A stretch of DNA of 64,000 nt, from NCBI GenBank assembly GCA_021741355.1, contig JAIOXZ010000003.1:167838-231837 (forward strand), in the 5' to 3' direction. The first letter of the stretch is position 1. Each line of letters begins with the position of its first letter. The notes below the pieces were generated by a model that was given only the letters and a program-made list of their open reading frames with translations, did no database searches and had not been told where the DNA came from. A program made the translations under genes and the position numbers. Origin of the DNA: Caulobacter sp. Lineage in GTDB: Bacteria > Pseudomonadota > Alphaproteobacteria > Caulobacterales > Caulobacteraceae. Shown piece by piece: positions 51,988-60,399 of the stretch.

Positions 51988-52979
51988 TACCGCCGCGCCG
52001 CCTCGTCCGTCGCCCGGATCAGGGCATCGATCACGCCGGGTTCGGTCGAGGCGTGGCCGGCGTCCCAGATGATGTTGAACCGGCTCTCCGGCCAGGCCTT
52101 GTGCAGGGCCCAGGCGCTTTCCAGCGGCGTGACCACGTCGAACCGGCCCTGGACGATCCAGCCCGGGATCTTGCGGATCTTCTCGACCTGCTTGAGCAGC
52201 CAGCCGTCTTCGGGGAAGAAGCCGCGGTTGGCGAAGAAGTGGCATTCGATGCGGGCGAAGGCGATGGCGAAGTCGACCTCGTTGAACTTCGGCGGCCGGG
52301 CCTCCGGTCCGCGGATCGAGATGGTGTCGCCCTCCCACTGGCTCCAGGCGGCGGCCGCCTCCGCCTGGACCTTGCGATCGGAGTGGACCAGCCGCTTGTG
52401 GTAGGCGGCGATCATGTCGTGCCGCTCGCCCTTGGGAATGGGGCCGACGAAGCGCTCCCAGGCGTCCGGGAACAGGAAGGACGCGCCGTCCTGGTAGAAC
52501 CACTTCAGCTCGCGCTGGGTCAGCAGGAACACGCCGCGCAGGACCAGTCCTTCGACCCGATCAGGGTGCATCACGGCGTAGGCCAGGGCGAGGGTCGACC
52601 CCCAGGAGCCGCCGAACACGGTCCATTTCTCGACGCCGAGATGAACCCGCAGCCGCTCGATGTCCTCGATCAGCGACCAGGTGGTGTTGTCCTCAAGACT
52701 GGCGTTGGGCCGGCTCTTGCCGCAGCCGCGCTGGTCGAACAGAGCCACGCGCCACTTCGCAGGATCAAAGAAGCGCCGCATGGTCGGGTTGATCGCCCCG
52801 CCCGGGCCGCCGTGCAGCACGATGGCCGCCTTGCCCTTCGGGTTGCCGCACTCTTCGTAGTACAGCTCGTGCGGGCCCCCGGTCTGCAGCCAGCCGAAAC
52901 TGTAGGCGTCGATCTCCGGATACAGGCTCCGGCGCAAACTGGAGTGACCTGGGGCGGGCGACGACGCTGAGCGATCCAT
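51987..52979 (-). CDS. pip: Proline iminopeptidase (prolyl aminopeptidase)
   Basis: This cytoplasmic alpha/beta hydrolase (S33) removes N-terminal proline. The 330 residues show VLHGGPGGAINP (oxyanion), DQRGCGKSRP, and the nucleophile Ser125 in FGGSWGSTLALAYA. The acid and histidine are in VQGRFDVVTPLESAW and WDAGHASTEPG. Its stop codon TAG lies at the edge of the heptamer array at 51987-51989. Transcribed toward the cassette. Confidence 0.93.
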   Translation of the reverse strand: MDRSASSPAPGHSSLRRSLYPEIDAYSFGWLQTGGPHELYYEECGNPKGKAAIVLHGGPGGAINPTMRRFFDPAKWRVALFDQRGCGKSRPNASLEDNTTWSLIEDIERLRVHLGVEKWTVFGGSWGSTLALAYAVMHPDRVEGLVLRGVFLLTQRELKWFYQDGASFLFPDAWERFVGPIPKGERHDMIAAYHKRLVHSDRKVQAEAAAAWSQWEGDTISIRGPEARPPKFNEVDFAIAFARIECHFFANRGFFPEDGWLLKQVEKIRKIPGWIVQGRFDVVTPLESAWALHKAWPESRFNIIWDAGHASTEPGVIDALIRATDEAARR

Positions 52980-53033
52980 GGAGCGCTTCTAGCGCTCCCC
53001 GGCGGTCAGGGCCAATTACAAACGGGGAGTAGC

Positions 53034-53110
53034 GGGGACATGTACCGAAGGTCCGTGTCCCCTAATGGAGCTGCGGGTTTGGGGGACACGTACCTGCGGT
53101 ACATGTCCCC
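53034..53110. repeat. REPIN-like pair of GGGGACA hairpins
   Basis: Two 29-base hairpins at 53034-53062 and 53082-53110 are inverted near-copies of one another (27 of 29 bases agree after inversion). Each begins GGGGACA and ends TGTCCCC, with inner GTACC/GGTAC pairing. A 19-base spacer separates them. The right hairpin's last base is the first base of the stop codon region of the downstream hydrolase gene. Such GGGGACA hairpins occur at ends of REP-like elements. Confidence 0.75.
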
Positions 53111-54114
53111 TATTGCGGAAAGCGCCGTCCCAGCCAGTCGAGCATGATCCGGTTCACCTGCTCGGGCTCTTCCTGCTGGGTCCAGTGACCCGAGCCGAGG
53201 ACGAGCTGCTTCTCCAGATCCGGGATCAGCTTTTCCATGCCGTCCGCAGAGGACGGCGGCAGGACCGCGTCCTTCTCGGCCATGATCATCAGGCTGGGCT
53301 GGCGCACCCGGTGCTCCAGTCCTTCGGAGGCGTGCCAGTTGCGGGTGAAGTTGCGGTACCAGTTGATGCCGCCGGTAAAGCCGGTGCGCTCATAGGTTTC
53401 CACCAGCGCCTCGAACTCCGCCTCGGTCATCAGCGTTTCGCGCGGGTCGACCGACGGGTCGTAGGCCTCGAGCATGTCGACGATGGCGAAGGCGCTCGGA
53501 TCGCCCGGCTTGCGCTCGGTGGCGAAGCCGGCGCTCGGGGCGGCCGGCATGTCCATCGGCCGCTTCATGAAGAAGTTCATCGCCTTGCGGACATTGGCGT
53601 TGAGCACCGCGTCGGCCTCGCCCGGGGTCTGGAAGTGGACGATGTACATCCGCTCGCCGAGGCGCGCGCGCATGATGGCGATCGGATCGACCGGCGCCCG
53701 CTCGTTGAACGGGGTGTTGAGGCCGATAACGCCGGCGACGCGGTCGGGGTGGCGGATGGCCATGTACCAGACGACGAAGCCGCCCCAGTCATGGCCGACG
53801 AAGATCGCCTTCTCGATGCCCTTGGCGTCCAGCAGGGCGATCAGGTCGGCGCAGAGATTCTCCAGGGCGTAGCTCTCGACCTCGGCCGGCGCGTCGGTCA
53901 GGCCGTAGCCGCGCTGATCGGGCGCGATCACCCACCGGCCGGCCTCCGACAGCGCCTTGATCTGGTGACGCCAGGAAAAGGCCAGTTCCGGCCAGCCGTG
54001 ACAGAACACCAGCGGCACGCCTTCGCCCTGAGGCCCGGCTTCGTAGTAGGCCATGCGGATGCCGTTGACGTCGGCGTACTGCACGGGCGGCATCATGGCG
54101 GTGATCGCGGACAT
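53110..54114 (-). CDS. Epoxide hydrolase-like alpha/beta hydrolase
   Basis: The 334-residue enzyme resembles soluble epoxide hydrolases: HGWPE at 39-43, Asp109 as nucleophile in GHDWGGFVVWYMA, and a lid with ring-opening tyrosines (INWYRNF). The acid and base are in EKDAVLPPSSA and GSGHWTQQEEP. ATG 54114 (MSAITAMMPPVQ) is preferred; frame upstream to 54354 runs through the palindromic repeat. The substrate is unknown. Confidence 0.9.
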   Translation of the reverse strand: MSAITAMMPPVQYADVNGIRMAYYEAGPQGEGVPLVFCHGWPELAFSWRHQIKALSEAGRWVIAPDQRGYGLTDAPAEVESYALENLCADLIALLDAKGIEKAIFVGHDWGGFVVWYMAIRHPDRVAGVIGLNTPFNERAPVDPIAIMRARLGERMYIVHFQTPGEADAVLNANVRKAMNFFMKRPMDMPAAPSAGFATERKPGDPSAFAIVDMLEAYDPSVDPRETLMTEAEFEALVETYERTGFTGGINWYRNFTRNWHASEGLEHRVRQPSLMIMAEKDAVLPPSSADGMEKLIPDLEKQLVLGSGHWTQQEEPEQVNRIMLDWLGRRFPQ

Positions 54115-54182
54115 CTGGCGTTTCCCTGGGTCTGTTTCCGGAATGCTGCCCGCCAGTCGTTGGGGAAGGCAAGAGGGCTCGT

Positions 54183-54328
54183 TCTCCCTCCCCTTCATGG
54201 GGAGGGTGGACGGGCGAAGCCCGGACGGGTGGGGCAGTCTGCCGCCATCTCGATGCACCCGGCGCGGCGTCCCTCTTCCCCACCCTGACCGCTTCGCGGT
54301 CTGTCCCTCCCCATGAAGGGGAGGGAGA
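54183..54328. repeat. Inverted repeat with 24-bp arms
   Basis: Arms at 54183-54206 and 54305-54328 are exact inverses (TCTCCCTCCCC, TTCATGGGGAGGG in the left). Between them small hairpins differ in sequence but keep a GCGAAGC loop (CGGGCGAAGCCCG against ACCGCGAAGCGGT), a sign of compensatory change. It fills the 248-base gap between divergent genes and resembles the 4844-4993 element. Confidence 0.75.
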
Positions 54329-54362
54329 CAAGGCGCCCCCACCGCATTAAACACACCCCACC

Positions 54363-55592
54363 TTGAGCCAGTCCCCCGCCACGCCCCGTCCGACGATCAC
54401 GCCCTGGGGGCTGGTCTTTCTCCTCGGGTCGCTGACGGCCTTCGCGCCGATGTCGATCGACATGTATCTGCCGGCGTTTCCGGCGATCGGCGCCGACCTC
54501 AACGCGGACGCCAGTCAGCAGCAGGCGACGCTGGCGGTGTTCCTGTTCGGCATGGCGATCGGCCAGTTTCTGTACGGCCCGGCCTCGGACCGGTTCGGGC
54601 GGCGGACGCCGATCCTGGTCGGCATCGCCGTCTATGTGGCCGCCTCCATCGCCTGCGCCCTGGCGCGGGACCCCGACTGGCTGATCGCCGCCCGCTTCGT
54701 CCAGGCCCTCGGTGGTTGCGCTGGCGCGGTGGTGGCGCGGGCCGTGGTCCGCGATCTGTTCGACCATACCGAGACCGCCCGGATGCTGTCGCTGCTGACG
54801 CTGATCATGGGCCTCGCGCCGATCCTCGCGCCGATGTCGGGGGCCGTCGTGCTCGCGGCCCTGGGCTGGCGGGCGATCTTCTGGTCGCTGGCGCTGTTCG
54901 GTCTGCTGTGCGGCCTGGCGGTGTTCTTCCGTCTGCGCGAGAGCCGCTCGGAAGACACCGCCCGGCAGGCGCGTTCGGAGAATCCGCTGCAGGCCTACCG
55001 CGTGCTGATCTCGAACCGGCGGCTGATCGGCTATGCGCTGGGCGGCGGCCTGAACGGCGCGCTGCTGTTCACCTACATCTCCTCGTCGTCGAACCTGATA
55101 ATCGAGACCTACGGCTTCACGCCGTTTCTCTACACGGTGCTGTTCGCCTGCAATGCGTTCGGGGTGATCGGCGCAGGGCAGGTCAACAGGATGCTGCTGC
55201 GGCGGCTGAGCCCCGACCAGGTTCTGGCCCGGGCCAGCCTGGCGGCGCTGGGCTTCGGCGTGTTGCTGCTGATCGCTGCGCTGACGGGCCTTGGCGGCGC
55301 ATGGACGCTGCTGCCGCTGCTGTTCGGCTGTCTCGCCAGCTACGGGCTGATGGCCGGCAACACCATGGCCGGCGCGCTCAATGTCGACCCCAAACGCGCA
55401 GGGTCGACCTCGGCGCTGATGGGCGGGCTCTCGTTCGCGGCCGGGGCGCTGGCCTCCTGGCTCGCCGGGGTGCTGCACGACGGATCGGCCCGGCCGATGG
55501 CGGCGGTGATGATGATCTGCCTGCTGGGATCGAGCGCCGCCTTGTGGGGGCTGGCCTTGCCGAAAAAGGACGCGCCCCGGAGCTCAAACTAG
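54363..55592 (+). CDS. Bcr/CflA-family MFS drug efflux transporter
   Basis: The 409-residue transporter has twelve membrane helices. The DHA1 signature is evident: FLLGSLTAFAPMSIDMYLPAFP, GMAIGQFLYGPASDRFGRRTPIL and RFVQALGGCAGAVVARAVVRDL. Bcr/CflA proteins export bicyclomycin, florfenicol and sulfonamides. TTG 54363 is the start used; the hydrophilic N-terminal 12 residues fit the family. No regulator is adjacent. Confidence 0.88.
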   Translation: MSQSPATPRPTITPWGLVFLLGSLTAFAPMSIDMYLPAFPAIGADLNADASQQQATLAVFLFGMAIGQFLYGPASDRFGRRTPILVGIAVYVAASIACALARDPDWLIAARFVQALGGCAGAVVARAVVRDLFDHTETARMLSLLTLIMGLAPILAPMSGAVVLAALGWRAIFWSLALFGLLCGLAVFFRLRESRSEDTARQARSENPLQAYRVLISNRRLIGYALGGGLNGALLFTYISSSSNLIIETYGFTPFLYTVLFACNAFGVIGAGQVNRMLLRRLSPDQVLARASLAALGFGVLLLIAALTGLGGAWTLLPLLFGCLASYGLMAGNTMAGALNVDPKRAGSTSALMGGLSFAAGALASWLAGVLHDGSARPMAAVMMICLLGSSAALWGLALPKKDAPRSSN

Positions 55593-55595
55593 GAA

Positions 55596-55721
55596 CGTCA
55601 TGGCCCGACTTGTTCGGGCCACCCAAGTACGCTGTCGATGACGATGATGAAGGTGGCATTCCGCGCTCACCCCTCCCGCCATCGGTGTTCCTGGGTGGCC
55701 CGAACAAGTCGGGCCATGACG
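55596..55721. repeat. REPIN-like inverted hairpin pair, CTTGT loop, 30-bp arms
   Basis: Arms 55596-55625 and 55692-55721 are perfect 30-bp inverses. Each contains a hairpin with stem GGCCCGA/TCGGGCC and loop CTTGT, the same loop and layout as the element at 22735-22848 but a different stem. It begins four bases after the MFS stop, in the gap before the convergent DUF423 gene. Confidence 0.85.
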
Positions 55722-55741
55722 GGATGGGGAGCTGAAGAGCG

Positions 55742-56119
55742 TCAGGCCCTATCCACGTCCCGCGCCGACCAGGCGAGGATCGCCCAGCCGGTCAGGAAGC
55801 AGAGGCCGCCCAGCGGCGTCACCATCCCCAGCCAGCGCGGCGCGCCGAGCGCCATGGCGTAGAGCGAACCCGAGAACAGCGCGGTTCCACCGAGGAAGAA
55901 CGCCGGCGCGAACCGCGCCCGTTTCGCGCCGATGTTCATGAACGTCGCACAGGCGAACGTCGCCATCGTGTGCATGAACTGGTAGGTCGCGCCGGTCCTC
56001 AGCCAGTCCTTTGCGGTCGGGTCCGTCACGCCGTGCGCGGCGAAGGCGCCGATGGCCACCGCAAGGAATCCGCTCATCGCGGCGAGCGTCATCCAGGTGC
56101 GCCTCGTCCAGCTTTTCAC
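55742..56119 (-). CDS. DUF423 membrane protein
   Basis: The 125-residue protein has four hydrophobic helices and the DUF423 signature AIGAFAAHGVTDPTAKDWLRTGATYQFMHT and FLGGTALFSGSLYAMAL, ending with GGLCFLTGWAIL. The family is small, of unknown function, sometimes named YgdD. Start ATG 56119. Confidence 0.9.
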   Translation of the reverse strand: MKSWTRRTWMTLAAMSGFLAVAIGAFAAHGVTDPTAKDWLRTGATYQFMHTMATFACATFMNIGAKRARFAPAFFLGGTALFSGSLYAMALGAPRWLGMVTPLGGLCFLTGWAILAWSARDVDRA

Positions 56120-56228
56120 GCCTTACCCTCCGTCACGGTTGCCTAGTCAGGTTGTCATCGTTCACTTTGGGGGCTGTAGGCCTGAAACGCTCACCTGAGA
56201 AGCGTCGGCCGTTTGGAGGAACAAGGCC

Positions 56229-57338
56229 ATGGCGCTCACCAAGGGTGACGATTTCCCGATCCACCAGACGGCGGAGCCGATCGCCTATTCGGGGACCGAC
56301 CGGAACTTCTACGACCGGTACTTCTTCAACGGCTATCATCCGACGGAGGGCGAGGATTTCTTCGCCGTGGCCTTCGGCGTCTATCCGCATCTGAACGTCG
56401 TCGACGGGGCCTTTGTCGTCGTCCGCAACGGCGTCGAGACGGCGCTGCATGTCAGCGGCTGGCTCGGCGACCGGATGGACCTGACCGCCGGTCCGCTGAA
56501 GATCGAGATCCTCGAGCCGCTGAACAAGCTGAAGGTGACCGTCGACTCGGCCGAGCACGGCCTGAAGGGCGAGATCATCTTCACCGGCCGCGCCTTCCCG
56601 ATCGAGGAGCCGCGCTTTGTCCGCCGCCAGGGCACCCGGACCTTCATGGACTACACCCGCCTGACCCAGAACGGTTCCTACACCGGCTGGATCGAGCTGG
56701 ACGGTGAGCGCCGCTCCGTCGACGGTTTTGTCGGCACGCGCGACCGCTCCTGGGGCGTGCGCCCGGTCGGTTTCCGCGACAGCCAGGAGGTCGTCCCGCA
56801 ACAGCCGCCGCAATTCTACTGGCTCTGGTCGCCGTCGAGCTTCGAGGACGGCAGCTTCTTCTTCCACAGCAACGAGGACGCCACCGGCCGGCCGTGGAAC
56901 ACCCGCGCGGTCTGGGCGCCGGACGGCGCCGGCGAGGATGGCATGGAGCACCTCAACGGCGCAGCGGCTATCGAATGGCGCAGCAACTCCCGCCACGCAA
57001 AGAGCGCGATCGTCACCCTGACCGACGACTACGGCAAGCCGGCGGGCTCGGTGGCCTTCCAGCCGCTCTACGAGTTCCAGATGATGGGCCTCGGCTACAC
57101 CCACCCCAAGTGGGGCCACGGCCAGCTGCATGGCCAGCTGACGGTCGAGCGCGAAAATATCGTCCTGGCCGAGACCGACCCGACGATGCCGTTCAACCTG
57201 CACGTCCAGGCCCTGTCCGACGTCGTCTTCACCGACGCCGCCGGCAAGGTGCGCAAGGGCAGGGGCGTGCTGGAGCAGCTGGTCATCGGCCCGCACGGTC
57301 CGTCCGGCTTCAGCGGCATGATGGACATGGCCAAGTGA
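56229..57338 (+). CDS. Conserved protein, lipocalin-like, first of a three-gene operon
   Basis: A 369-residue cytoplasmic protein with two beta-rich halves: NFYDRYFFNGYHPTEGEDFF and FVGTRDRSWGVRPVGFRDSQ, then QFYWLWSPSSFEDGSFFFHS. This layout is like AttH/CrtC-type lipocalin proteins (possibly DUF7064/7065). GGAGGAACAAGGCC precedes the ATG. It overlaps the phosphotransferase start by four bases, so they are coupled. No catalytic motif can be named. Confidence 0.7.
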   Translation: MALTKGDDFPIHQTAEPIAYSGTDRNFYDRYFFNGYHPTEGEDFFAVAFGVYPHLNVVDGAFVVVRNGVETALHVSGWLGDRMDLTAGPLKIEILEPLNKLKVTVDSAEHGLKGEIIFTGRAFPIEEPRFVRRQGTRTFMDYTRLTQNGSYTGWIELDGERRSVDGFVGTRDRSWGVRPVGFRDSQEVVPQQPPQFYWLWSPSSFEDGSFFFHSNEDATGRPWNTRAVWAPDGAGEDGMEHLNGAAAIEWRSNSRHAKSAIVTLTDDYGKPAGSVAFQPLYEFQMMGLGYTHPKWGHGQLHGQLTVERENIVLAETDPTMPFNLHVQALSDVVFTDAAGKVRKGRGVLEQLVIGPHGPSGFSGMMDMAK

Positions 57339-58348
57339 CGCTGCAGGACCAACTCGAAGCCTACCTGACGCGTATCTGGGAGACCCCGGCGCGGGTGACG
57401 ACCATCTCGCGCATCCCTGGCGGGGCCAGCCGCGAGACCTACCGGTTCGACGTCGAGGCCGGCGGCCGCACGCGCGGGCTGATCCTGCGGCGCGACCCGG
57501 TCGGCAGCCTGATCGACACCGAGCGCAAGCTGGAGTTCGCGGCCTTCCGCTCCTTCTTCGGCGTCGGCCTGCCCGTCCCCGAGGCCGTGGCGCTCGAAGA
57601 AGACGGGGCCGAGCTTGAACGGCCGTTCTTCATCATGGGCCGCATCGACGGCGGCAAGGCGCAGAGCCCGTTCTCCGTCGCGCCCTATGGCGAACACGCC
57701 CGGGCCATCGGCGAGCAGTTCTATGGACACCTGGGCGCTATCGCCGCGGCCGATCCGCTGACGCTGCCGATCGCCGAGGCGACGCCCGCGCCGCCGCTCG
57801 ACGGCTGCTGGAAGGCCGCGCTCGACTACTGGGAAGGAGTCATCGACGCCGACGAGGAGCATCCGCAGCCCATCGTCCGCGCCTGCATCCGCCGGCTCCG
57901 CGCCAACCCGCCGCCGCCGGCGCAGAAGCTGTCGGTGGTTCATGGCGACTACCGCACGGGCAACTTCATGCACGACGGCGCCGGCAAGGTCATCGCCCTG
58001 CTGGACTGGGAGATGGCCCACATCGGCGATCCGCTGGAGGACCTCGGCTGGGCCATGGAGCCGCTGTGGTGTTACGGCGAGACCGACCGTGTCTCCGGCA
58101 TGCTGCCGAAGGCCGATGCGATCGCGATCTGGGAAAAGGCCAGCGGCCTGACGGTCGATCCGGCCGCCTTCGCCTGGTGGGAGCTGTTCGCCTCGGTGAA
58201 GGGCCAGGCGATCTGGATATCCTCGGCGAAGGAGTACCGGGCGGGCGGCCTGAAGGACCCGGTGCTCGGCCTTTCGGGCTGGTACACGGCCCGCCGCCAG
58301 GACGTCATTCTCGCCGACCGGCTCGCGGCCCTGGAGGCGCTGTCATGA
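57335..58348 (+). CDS. Phosphotransferase (APH/ACAD10-like kinase)
   Basis: The 337-residue kinase has a GTG start in the GTGA overlap with the previous gene. The kinase fold has ISRIPGGASRETYRFDVEAG (nucleotide loop), the catalytic loop HGDYRTGNF with His203, and DWEMAHIGDP with Asp224. ACAD10-type relatives phosphorylate 4-hydroxy acids for beta-oxidation by a partner dehydrogenase; no ACAD gene is in this window, so the substrate is open. It overlaps the next gene by ATGA. Confidence 0.88.
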   Translation: MTLQDQLEAYLTRIWETPARVTTISRIPGGASRETYRFDVEAGGRTRGLILRRDPVGSLIDTERKLEFAAFRSFFGVGLPVPEAVALEEDGAELERPFFIMGRIDGGKAQSPFSVAPYGEHARAIGEQFYGHLGAIAAADPLTLPIAEATPAPPLDGCWKAALDYWEGVIDADEEHPQPIVRACIRRLRANPPPPAQKLSVVHGDYRTGNFMHDGAGKVIALLDWEMAHIGDPLEDLGWAMEPLWCYGETDRVSGMLPKADAIAIWEKASGLTVDPAAFAWWELFASVKGQAIWISSAKEYRAGGLKDPVLGLSGWYTARRQDVILADRLAALEALS

Positions 58349-58776
58349 CCCCGACCGTTCCCGAACTGCTGCTGGGGAATTTCCTCTGTCTGATGGAGCC
58401 GCCGCCCCCGGAATCCAGCGGTGACTTCCTGCAGGCCCGGATCGGCGTCACCGGCATGATCGCGCTGCTCTGCGCCCAGGAAGCCGAGCGCGGGATCGCC
58501 GCGCGGGTCTGGGAGAACGGGGCGATCCGGGCGCTGCTCGTCGACGCATCGGGGGGCTACGGCGAGCGGTTCGCCGAGGCGGCCACGGGTGTGGACGATG
58601 ATCTGTCACTGGCCGCGCTGGATGCTTCGAACGCCGCATTGCGCCGTGCGCTGATCGACCTGCACATCGCGGTCGAGACGGCGCGGGACGCCGCGCTCGA
58701 TACGGCGATCCGCGCGCTCTACGTGAAGATGGCCGACGCCAGGCGTCTCGACCTGCCGCCGCTGCCGGCGTCGTAG
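58345..58776 (+). CDS. DUF6285-like short helical protein
   Basis: The 143-residue protein starts ATGACC overlapping the phosphotransferase stop. It is helical: VPELLLGNFLCLMEPPPPES, GDFLQARIGVTGMIALLCAQE and RRALIDLHIAVETARDAAL. A small partner of this shape (DUF6285-type) is often encoded beside such phosphotransferases. Function is unknown. The longer frame from 58066 is a shadow of the kinase gene. Confidence 0.65.
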   Translation: MTPTVPELLLGNFLCLMEPPPPESSGDFLQARIGVTGMIALLCAQEAERGIAARVWENGAIRALLVDASGGYGERFAEAATGVDDDLSLAALDASNAALRRALIDLHIAVETARDAALDTAIRALYVKMADARRLDLPPLPAS

Positions 58777-58782
58777 GCGCGA

Positions 58783-59208
58783 CTACCGGCTGACGCGGAA
58801 GGTTGTGCAGCCGGGCGCGCCGCCGACGTTGCCGGCGATGACGACCTGCGAGCCATTCTGCGTCACCAGACCGGCCAGATTGACCATCACATAGTCCGCC
58901 GGCTGCAGGATCCAGTGGCTGCCCTGCAGGACGATCTGGCCCTGGCTGTTCAGCCGGCCGGTCATGGCGAATTTGCCTTCAGGCACGGTCCGGTTGGAGC
59001 CGCCCGCCCATTCGGCGCTGTTGAACCGGAACGTTCCGCGGACGAAGCCGTCGGTGTCGCCGTCCAGAACCAGTTCCAGAAACGTGGTGCCCTGGGCGCA
59101 GACATAGCCGCCCCGATAGACGCCATCGATCATGTTGGCGTCGACCGCGGCTGCCGGCGTGGCGACGAGGGCCGCCGCGGCGGCGAGGCAGGAGAGGGCG
59201 AGACGCAT
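58783..59208 (-). CDS. Small secreted beta-rich protein
   Basis: Residues 1-22 are a signal peptide (MRLALSCLAAAAALVATPAAA). The body, VDGVYRGGYVCAQGTTFLELV-like (MIDGVYRGGYVCAQGTTF) to GNVGGAPGCTTFRVSR, is a compact beta structure with a probable disulfide (YVCAQ and PGCTTF). GGAGG is seven bases before ATG 59208. The larger frame to 60396 covers the opposite gene and is rejected. No family name is certain. Confidence 0.75.
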   Translation of the reverse strand: MRLALSCLAAAAALVATPAAAVDANMIDGVYRGGYVCAQGTTFLELVLDGDTDGFVRGTFRFNSAEWAGGSNRTVPEGKFAMTGRLNSQGQIVLQGSHWILQPADYVMVNLAGLVTQNGSQVVIAGNVGGAPGCTTFRVSR

Positions 59209-59313
59209 GGGGAACCTCCAAGGTTGCCCACCATCCTCTCGCGCCACTGCCGGGCACGCTTCCCGTAAAAAGGGGGATATGTCGCCGTCGCCGCGGGTCT
59301 GGTAGGGGACGGG

Positions 59314-60372
59314 ATGCCCTATGCTCTGCGGACAGGTTTGTTTTCGGGAATGGCCGCCACCATCGGCGCTGTCCTGCTCGCGGCGGGACCGGTCCAGGCG
59401 GCGGGCCAGAAGTCCTTCCGGGACTGGTCCGCGGTCTGTGACAATCTCGGAACCTGTGTGGCCTTCGCCTGGCCGAAGGACGAGACCGAGATCGCCTGGC
59501 TGCGGTTCGAGCGCGCCTACGGCGCCGACGCGCCGGTCAAGGCGGTGCTGGCGGTTTACGCCGAGGATGACCTGGATGTCGGCGGCGGACCCTGGTTCCT
59601 CGACGTCGACGGCAAGCCGGTTCCGGGACTGGGCGCGCTCTATCCGACCCAGGACGGCAACGGCTTCTGGCGGATGGAGATTCCGGACGCCAAGACCCGC
59701 GCCCTGGCCATTGCCGCCCGTGACGGGGCGGTGCTGAAACTCACCCGCCGCAAGAAGGACCCGATCACCCTGTCGCTCTCCGGCGGCGGCGCGACGATGA
59801 TCTGGATCGACGAGCAGCAGAACCGGCTGGGGACGCCGACCGCGCTCAGCAAGGCGCCGGGTCCGTCGCCGCTCGTGGTTCATGCCGCGCTGTTGATCAC
59901 CCCCGGTCCGGCTGTTCCCCAGACCGGCCTGCCGGCAAGCGTTCCCGTGACGGCCATGGCCGTGGCCGGCGAGTGCGAAGAGCTGGATGACTGGCCGGCG
60001 GAGGCGCTGATCGCCCGCCTGTCGCCAAGCGTCGTGCTCTACGCGCCGGTCTGCAGCCGCGGCGCCTACAACGCGGTCTACAGTCTGGTTCTGGCCGACG
60101 ATCAGGGCCGGGGCGCTCGCCGCGTCGACCTGCCGCTGCCGGACGGCTCCGGCATGGCCCGTATCAGCGACCCGATGAACCTGGACTACGATCCGGCCAC
60201 CCGCACCCTGACCAGCTTCTCCAAAGGCCGCGGTCTGGGCGATTGCGGCGACGAGACCCACTGGATCTGGAACGGCGCAGCCTTCCAGCTGCTGCTGGCG
60301 CGGGTGATGGGCGAGTGCCGGGGCGTGCCGTACGACGACTGGCCCACGCTGTTTCAGGGCAGGGTTCGCTAG
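59314..60372 (+). CDS. DUF1176 exported protein
   Basis: The 352-residue protein has a signal peptide ending QAAGQKSF. The body matches DUF1176: FRDWSAVCDNLGTCVAFAWPKD with two cysteines, TLTRRKKDPITLSLSGGGAT-like KLTRRKKDPITLSLSG, and DCGDETHWIWNGAAFQLLLARVMGECRG-like segment near the C-terminus. It is periplasmic and uncharacterised. It is divergent from the small secreted gene. Confidence 0.87.
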   Translation: MPYALRTGLFSGMAATIGAVLLAAGPVQAAGQKSFRDWSAVCDNLGTCVAFAWPKDETEIAWLRFERAYGADAPVKAVLAVYAEDDLDVGGGPWFLDVDGKPVPGLGALYPTQDGNGFWRMEIPDAKTRALAIAARDGAVLKLTRRKKDPITLSLSGGGATMIWIDEQQNRLGTPTALSKAPGPSPLVVHAALLITPGPAVPQTGLPASVPVTAMAVAGECEELDDWPAEALIARLSPSVVLYAPVCSRGAYNAVYSLVLADDQGRGARRVDLPLPDGSGMARISDPMNLDYDPATRTLTSFSKGRGLGDCGDETHWIWNGAAFQLLLARVMGECRGVPYDDWPTLFQGRVR

Positions 60373-60399
60373 TCCGCCGCGACTCTGATAGCGCAAGCC

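Noticed and set aside
58066..58344. N-terminal extension of the DUF6285-like frame
   Set aside because: It is out of frame with and lies inside the phosphotransferase gene; ATG 58345 overlaps its stop.
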